31,727 nt of DNA from a virus: the IMG/VR virus record IMGVR_UViG_3300044641_000537, positions 1-31,727 of that record; one strand, 5' to 3'. The notes under the pieces are model-generated. The model was not told the origin of the DNA and did no database searches. It saw nothing but the letters and a program-made list of their open reading frames with translations. Shown here piece by piece: positions 28,414-31,727 of the stretch. Position numbers and translations under genes: made by a program. The stretch's first letter is position 1. Each line of letters begins with the position of its first letter.

Positions 28414-28689
28414 ATGACCACAAATCCTTACTGGACAGAAGACGGGAAGGCCAAGAATTTAGCCTTGCTGACATCAACCGAGCGTTGCAAGATGCTGGAG
28501 ACCTTGCGCCAGACCGAAGCGAGAGACTGGATTCGCCGATACCGATTAAAAGCGAAAGAACTTGGGCAACAACAGACACAGTTATGGTGGCTGGATGTAA
28601 AGATGAGCCTAAAGAAGCGGCGTGGCCAGGCTGGTCTCGATACCTTGACGCAAGAAATGGAGAAACAACGTGATGTCAATCGTCTTTGA
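28414..28689 (+). CDS. Helical phage protein of the replication region
   Basis: The 91-residue product is rich in Arg, Lys, Gln and Trp with a regular helix pattern ('ERCKMLETLRQTEARDWIR', 'LGQQQTQLWWLDVKMSLKK', 'RGQAGLDTLTQEMEKQ'), a type often seen before resolvase genes. A second frame (28410-28673, 87 residues) covers the same DNA and joins its neighbours through neat TGATG overlaps. I favour this frame because of its coherent helices and conserved-looking Trp pair, but the other cannot be ruled out. Its end overlaps the resolvase start by 17 bases. Confidence 0.6.
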   Translation: MTTNPYWTEDGKAKNLALLTSTERCKMLETLRQTEARDWIRRYRLKAKELGQQQTQLWWLDVKMSLKKRRGQAGLDTLTQEMEKQRDVNRL

Positions 28690-29092
28690 TGTGCCGCTTG
28701 AACCCAAGGGCAAAGGCAGGCCGAGGTTTTCCCGACATGGAAAGTTCACCAAGGTTTACACCGACCAAGCAACACTTGATTACGAAACCGCAATCCAACT
28801 GTATGCAAGCAAAGCAATGGGTGCAAGCAAACCCCTAGAAACGCCTGTGAGCGTTTATTTGTACATCAGGGTATCAATTCCCCAGTCGTACTCAAAAAAG
28901 CGCACAGAGGCTTGTTTAAGCGGTTCTGAGCGCCCAGCAAAGAAGCCAGATATTGACAATGTGGCAAAGGCATTTTTGGATGCGATGAACGGCACTGTTT
29001 ACCTTGACGATACCCAAGTGGTTGAGTTGAACATTAAAAAGGTTTATTCAGCGGTGGCTGGAGTGGATGTGGCAATCATGGAGGCAAAATGA
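28673..29092 (+). CDS. rusA: RusA-family Holliday junction resolvase
   Basis: The 139-residue product shows the RusA pattern: 'PLEPKGKGRPRFSRHG' near the N-terminus, then 'KPDIDNVAKAFLDAMNG' with catalytic-type D93 and D95, and 'VYLDDTQVVELNIKKVY' with D112/D113. RusA dimers cut four-way junctions that arise during phage recombination and packaging-linked replication. ATG 28673 is preferred over GTG 28670. The protein probably works with the Erf/YqaJ system encoded on the other strand. Its stop overlaps the next start (ATGA). Confidence 0.93.
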   Translation: MSIVFDVPLEPKGKGRPRFSRHGKFTKVYTDQATLDYETAIQLYASKAMGASKPLETPVSVYLYIRVSIPQSYSKKRTEACLSGSERPAKKPDIDNVAKAFLDAMNGTVYLDDTQVVELNIKKVYSAVAGVDVAIMEAK

Positions 29093-29418
29093 GACCAGAA
29101 GATGCGGCGCAAGCCATCAGAGACAAAGCCCCAGCATTTGGGGAAGCCAAAGCCCAACGGGTATACCTTGAGGAATTCCGCAAATCCAAAAAAGCCCTGC
29201 TGATGAAAGATGCCTTAACATTGGGCATTGAAGCGGCAAACGCGCAGGAACGAGAAGCGTATGCACACCCAAGTTATCAACAGCTTATTCGTGGATTGGC
29301 TGAAGCGATTGAAAAAGAGGAAACGCTGAAATGGGAGATTGAGGCGGCACGGCTGGACATCGAGATTTGGCGTTCACGGGAAGCAACCAACAGAAACCAA
29401 GACAGGGCGCACCAGTGA
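29089..29418 (+). CDS. Conserved helical protein of the replication region
   Basis: The 109-residue product is charged and helical, with 'AFGEAKAQRVYLEEFRKSK' and 'LLMKDALTLG' in the first half, and 'YQQLIRGLAEAIEKEETLK' with 'LDIEIWRSREATNR' in the second. I recognise this combination from short proteins that follow resolvase or replication genes in other phages. No catalytic motif is present. It may act as an adaptor, possibly forming a coiled-coil dimer. It overlaps both neighbours by four bases. Confidence 0.65.
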   Translation: MRPEDAAQAIRDKAPAFGEAKAQRVYLEEFRKSKKALLMKDALTLGIEAANAQEREAYAHPSYQQLIRGLAEAIEKEETLKWEIEAARLDIEIWRSREATNRNQDRAHQ

Positions 29419-29600
29419 AATGCCCAGTTTGTGGGACATGGACAATCGTCAAAGAGACCCGAACATCAACAGGCAACACAAGGCGCAGGCGCATGGAATG
29501 TGCAAATGAGCACAGGTTTACAACACTGGAGACAATCGTTGATAGAAAAACACCAATACGTCAGAAGCAAAAAACTGCTGAAGATGGTGGCAAGTCTTGA
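29415..29600 (+). CDS. NrdR-like zinc ribbon protein, GTG start
   Basis: The 61-residue product starts at GTG 29415, overlapping the previous stop (GTGA). It has C3-P-x-C6-G, then a basic run (R-R-R-R near 23-26), C29 and H33, followed by 'RFTTLETIV'. This is the pattern of the NrdR zinc ribbon ('CPxCG ... RRRRxC ... RFTT') without the ATP-cone domain. The fourth ligand is probably His instead of Cys. It may bind DNA as a small transcription factor. It overlaps the HNH gene by 62 bases in another frame. Confidence 0.72.
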   Translation: MKCPVCGTWTIVKETRTSTGNTRRRRMECANEHRFTTLETIVDRKTPIRQKQKTAEDGGKS

Positions 29601-29856
29601 CTGCCAAGCCTGCGGGTCGGGTCACATGGTCCAAGCCGCACACACAAACTGGGGCGGCGGCAAGGGTAGAGGAATCAAAGCGGATGACAATCTGGTGGCG
29701 GCTTTATGCCTGAAATGCCATTACGAGATTGACCAAGGGAAAAACTTGAGCAAAGAAGAACGGCAAAAAATGTGGATGGATGCACACAAAGCCACAATAA
29801 AAGCACTTGAAGCCGATTGGCCTGTAAACTTGCCTAAACCGATGGAGATTGTATGA
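29539..29856 (+). CDS. HNH-type nuclease-like protein, TTG start
   Basis: The start is placed at TTG 29539 because GGAG lies seven bases upstream. It gives a 105-residue protein with the N-terminus expected of the family ('YVRSKKLLKMVASLDCQAC'). An ATG at 29584 would be shorter, and ATG 29431 would overlap most of the previous gene. Motifs are C22-x2-C25, H35 in 'QAAHTNWGGGKGRGIKADD', and C57-x2-C60-H61, as in Ref-like or DUF968-like phage HNH proteins. It may assist recombination or packaging, since many phages keep an HNH gene just before the terminase genes. Confidence 0.75.
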   Translation: MIEKHQYVRSKKLLKMVASLDCQACGSGHMVQAAHTNWGGGKGRGIKADDNLVAALCLKCHYEIDQGKNLSKEERQKMWMDAHKATIKALEADWPVNLPKPMEIV

Positions 29857-30290
29857 AAACCGTCAATAAACCAAAGACAAAGCCAAAAAGCCCAGATAGA
29901 GCAGAACTAGCCGATTTGGTCTTTGCGGGTATGCGAAACGGTCTAAGCGCCCACCAAGCCTGCAAACAAATCGGCCTGCCTCAAAGTACATTTAATCACT
30001 GGCTTAATGATGACTCTAAAATGGCGGCAGAGTACGCGCGCGCGAGGGAAGACTTAATCGAGCACATAGCCTCGGAGACCTTAAGAATTGCTGATACTCC
30101 TGTTGGAAGTACAGACAGCGGCGCAACCGATTCTGGCGCAGTGCAAAAACAGAGATTGCAGGTTGACACTAGAAAATGGCTTTTGTCTAAGTTAGCCCCG
30201 AAAAAATGGGGCGATAAGTTAGAGCTTTCCAGTGACCCAGAAAACCCACTGTTTGAAAAACTTGAACGTGTTGTAGTCAAAAATGGGTAA
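29853..30290 (+). CDS. terS: Terminase small subunit, Sf6 type
   Basis: The 145-residue product has an N-terminal helix-turn-helix ('LSAHQACKQIGLPQSTFNH' with 'WLNDDSKMAAEYARARED', residues about 31-65) for binding the packaging site. A central oligomerisation helix follows, and then 'LQVDTRKWLLSKLAPKKWG', which matches Sf6 TerS 'LRVDTRKWALARMNPRKYG' closely. The protein marks phage DNA and regulates the large subunit. It precedes the large terminase with an eight-base overlap. Sf6 relatives package by headful cutting, which fits the circular assembly. Confidence 0.92.
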   Translation: MKTVNKPKTKPKSPDRAELADLVFAGMRNGLSAHQACKQIGLPQSTFNHWLNDDSKMAAEYARAREDLIEHIASETLRIADTPVGSTDSGATDSGAVQKQRLQVDTRKWLLSKLAPKKWGDKLELSSDPENPLFEKLERVVVKNG

Positions 30291-31509
30291 AACCCTACAA
30301 ATCCACACTCCAGAATGGTGCTTGCCATTGCTTGAGCCAGCCCGATACAAGGGCGCATGGGGTGGTCGGGGCAGCGGTAAGTCCCATGCCTTTGCCGAGC
30401 TGATGATTGAGGAACACATCATCGACCCCAAGCGCAGAAGCGTTTGCGTGCGTGAAATACAGAAGTCCCTTAACCAATCGGTCAAACGCCTGCTGGAGAC
30501 CAAGATTGAGGCCATGAATGCGGGGGCGTACTTTGAGGTACAGGATGCGGTCATCAAGTCCAAAAAGGGCGATGGTGCGATTATTTTCCAAGGGATGCAG
30601 AACCACACCGCCGACAGCATTAAATCGCTGGAAGGGTACGACTGCGCTTGGGTTGAGGAAGCCCAGTCATTAAGCCAGACCAGCCTTGACCTACTGAGGC
30701 CAACAATCCGCAAGCCCAACAGCGAACTGTGGTTTACATGGAATCCAAGGCAGCAGTCTGACCCTGTGGATTTTCTACTGCGGGGGCCAGAGCCGCCAGC
30801 CAGTGCAACGGTCATCAAGGTGAACTTTGGTGAAAATCCGTGGTTTCCACAAGTCCTGAAGGACGAGATGGAGTACGACAAACGGCGTGACCCTGACAAG
30901 TATCAGCACGTTTGGATGGGTCAGTACTTGCGAAACAGCAACAGCAGGGTATTCAGAAACTGGAAGATTGACGATTTTGAAGCCCCAGCAGAGGCCATTC
31001 ACCGACTGGGTGCGGACTGGGGATTCTCTGTTGACCCGACAGTTTTGGTGCGATGCCACATTATTGGGCGCACCCTGTACATTGACTATGAGGCTTACAT
31101 GGTGGGCTGTGAGATTGTCAACACGCCTGAACTGTTCATGCAAGTGCCAGAAGCTGAGAAGTGGCCTATCGTTGCCGACTCAGCCCGACCAGAGACCATC
31201 AGCCACATGAAGCGCAACGGCTTTCCCAAGATCATGACAGCGGTCAAAGGGCCAAAGTCTGTCGAGGAGGGCATCGAGTTCTTGAAAAATTACGACATCG
31301 TGGTTCACCCTCGATGCATTCACACCATTGACGAACTGAGCCTGTACAGTTATAAATCAGACCCATTGACGGGGCGAATCCTGCCCCAGCTTGAGGACAA
31401 AAAGAATCATGTGATTGATGCTTTGCGATATGCGTGTGAGGGCATCAGGCGGTCAGCGGTCACAAAACCAGCTACATTTACGCCATTGCCCAATGTCAAA
31501 CGCTGGTAG
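30283..31509 (+). CDS. terL: Terminase large subunit, PBSX/Terminase_3 type
   Basis: The 408-residue protein has the ATPase Walker A motif 'GGRGSGKS' at 27-34 and Walker B 'CAWVEEAQ' at 121-128. A coupling-type segment 'WFTWNPRQQSDPVD' lies near 150-163. The RNase H-like nuclease has D245 in 'GADWGFSVDPT', D299 in 'VADSARPE' and D379 in 'HVIDALRYAC'. It pumps DNA into the procapsid and cuts it. The next gene in the circular genome is the portal, to which it docks. The gene ends inside the assembly overlap, and its C-terminal codons recur at bases 3-62. Confidence 0.97.
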   Translation: MGKTLQIHTPEWCLPLLEPARYKGAWGGRGSGKSHAFAELMIEEHIIDPKRRSVCVREIQKSLNQSVKRLLETKIEAMNAGAYFEVQDAVIKSKKGDGAIIFQGMQNHTADSIKSLEGYDCAWVEEAQSLSQTSLDLLRPTIRKPNSELWFTWNPRQQSDPVDFLLRGPEPPASATVIKVNFGENPWFPQVLKDEMEYDKRRDPDKYQHVWMGQYLRNSNSRVFRNWKIDDFEAPAEAIHRLGADWGFSVDPTVLVRCHIIGRTLYIDYEAYMVGCEIVNTPELFMQVPEAEKWPIVADSARPETISHMKRNGFPKIMTAVKGPKSVEEGIEFLKNYDIVVHPRCIHTIDELSLYSYKSDPLTGRILPQLEDKKNHVIDALRYACEGIRRSAVTKPATFTPLPNVKRW

Positions 31510-31727
31510 ATAATCGCCCCAAAAGGACAAATATGGCACGAATACCCAATGACCAACGCCTTGCCAATCTGCACGCTGAAGCACTGCGGCAGTTCAACGA
31601 CATACAAACTGCGCTGCGGGATGAACGCCTGCAATGCCTGCAAGACAGACGGTTTTATTCTCTCTGCGGCGCACAGTGGGAAGGCCCATTGTGGGACCAG
31701 TACGAAAACAAACCCAAGTTTGAGGTC
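31448..31727. repeat. Terminal redundancy of a circular contig, right copy
   Basis: This is the second copy of bases 1-280, with six substitutions and no insertions or deletions. All six fall in the portal coding part, and five are silent. The differences are too ordered to be random sequencing error. They suggest that the assembly joined reads from two close relatives in one population. Confidence 0.95.
31533..31727 (+). CDS. Portal protein, 5' end (partial, second copy)
   Basis: This is the start of the portal gene repeated at the right end, open to the end of the window at codon 65. It differs from the complete copy by one residue (Ala instead of Ser at position 15) and five silent changes. 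It is not a second gene. The complete gene at 86-2146 gives the description. Confidence 0.92.
   Translation, partial: MARIPNDQRLANLHAEALRQFNDIQTALRDERLQCLQDRRFYSLCGAQWEGPLWDQYENKPKFEV

Noticed and set aside
28410-28673. Alternative 87-residue frame in the replication region
   Set aside because: It was not listed as a gene because the overlapping 28414-28689 frame has the better helix and Trp pattern. It is kept as an open question among the findings.
30219-30899. A leftward open frame of 226 codons opposite the terminase genes
   Set aside because: The rightward terminase has full Walker and nuclease motifs. The opposite frame is Ser/Leu/Arg-rich without structure and has no ribosome site.
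1-31727. Integrase, attachment site, diversity-generating reverse transcriptase with repeats, tRNA and CRISPR
   Set aside because: I looked for recombinase signatures, repeated variable segments near the spike genes, cloverleaf-like stretches and regularly spaced repeats. None was seen by eye. A covariance-model tRNA search and profile search for integrases would be decisive.

Overview
The window is one complete genome unit of a short-tailed (P22-like) phage of the lambdoid type, assembled as a circular contig. Bases 1-280 recur at 31448-31727 with six substitutions, so the unit is 31,447 bp and the large terminase and portal genes run across the artificial ends. No host gene, tRNA, CRISPR array or insertion sequence was seen. 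The host is a bacterium with an outer membrane, because the lysis cassette has an Rz/Rz1 spanin pair and lipoproteins. From general familiarity with these families I would guess a freshwater betaproteobacterial host, but the sequence does not prove it.

The layout is two opposed transcription blocks that start at a divergent control region near 26.9-27.0 kb. The rightward block begins with a 54-residue Cro-like repressor and a secreted cysteine-rich miniprotein. It continues with a DUF1376 replication protein, a zinc protein, a RusA resolvase, an HNH protein and both terminase subunits. It then crosses the contig ends into portal, scaffold, coat, putative decoration protein, tail accessory factors (gp4-like, gp10-like), a needle-like fibre, three ejection-type proteins (gp7-like, then the gp20 and gp16 positions), a tailspike head-binding adaptor, a fibre, a beta-helix tailspike, and the lysis cassette ending at 22063. 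Genes are tightly packed, mostly with ATGA or TAATG overlaps.

The leftward block (26873 down to 22060) carries two conserved genes of unknown role, one of them DUF932, followed by small genes and a recombination set: Erf annealing protein, YqaJ-type exonuclease and a small SSB-like protein. After these come a string of very small genes that meet the endolysin gene tail to tail. Two nearly identical promoter-leader cassettes, at about 25.53-25.59 and 26.88-26.95 kb, drive this block.

The control region looks like the lambda PL/PR interval with the cI segment missing, and no integrase or excisionase was found. The phage is therefore probably strictly lytic, or it uses a repressor that I cannot recognise. 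The parts most worth a second look are this reduced immunity region with its duplicated leader hairpins, the cysteine-rich miniprotein coupled to the Cro-like gene, a lysis cassette with a possible second spanin-like pair and a possible AUU start, the splitting of the tailspike into an adaptor and separate fibres, and a set of four small lysine-rich proteins inserted among the tail genes.
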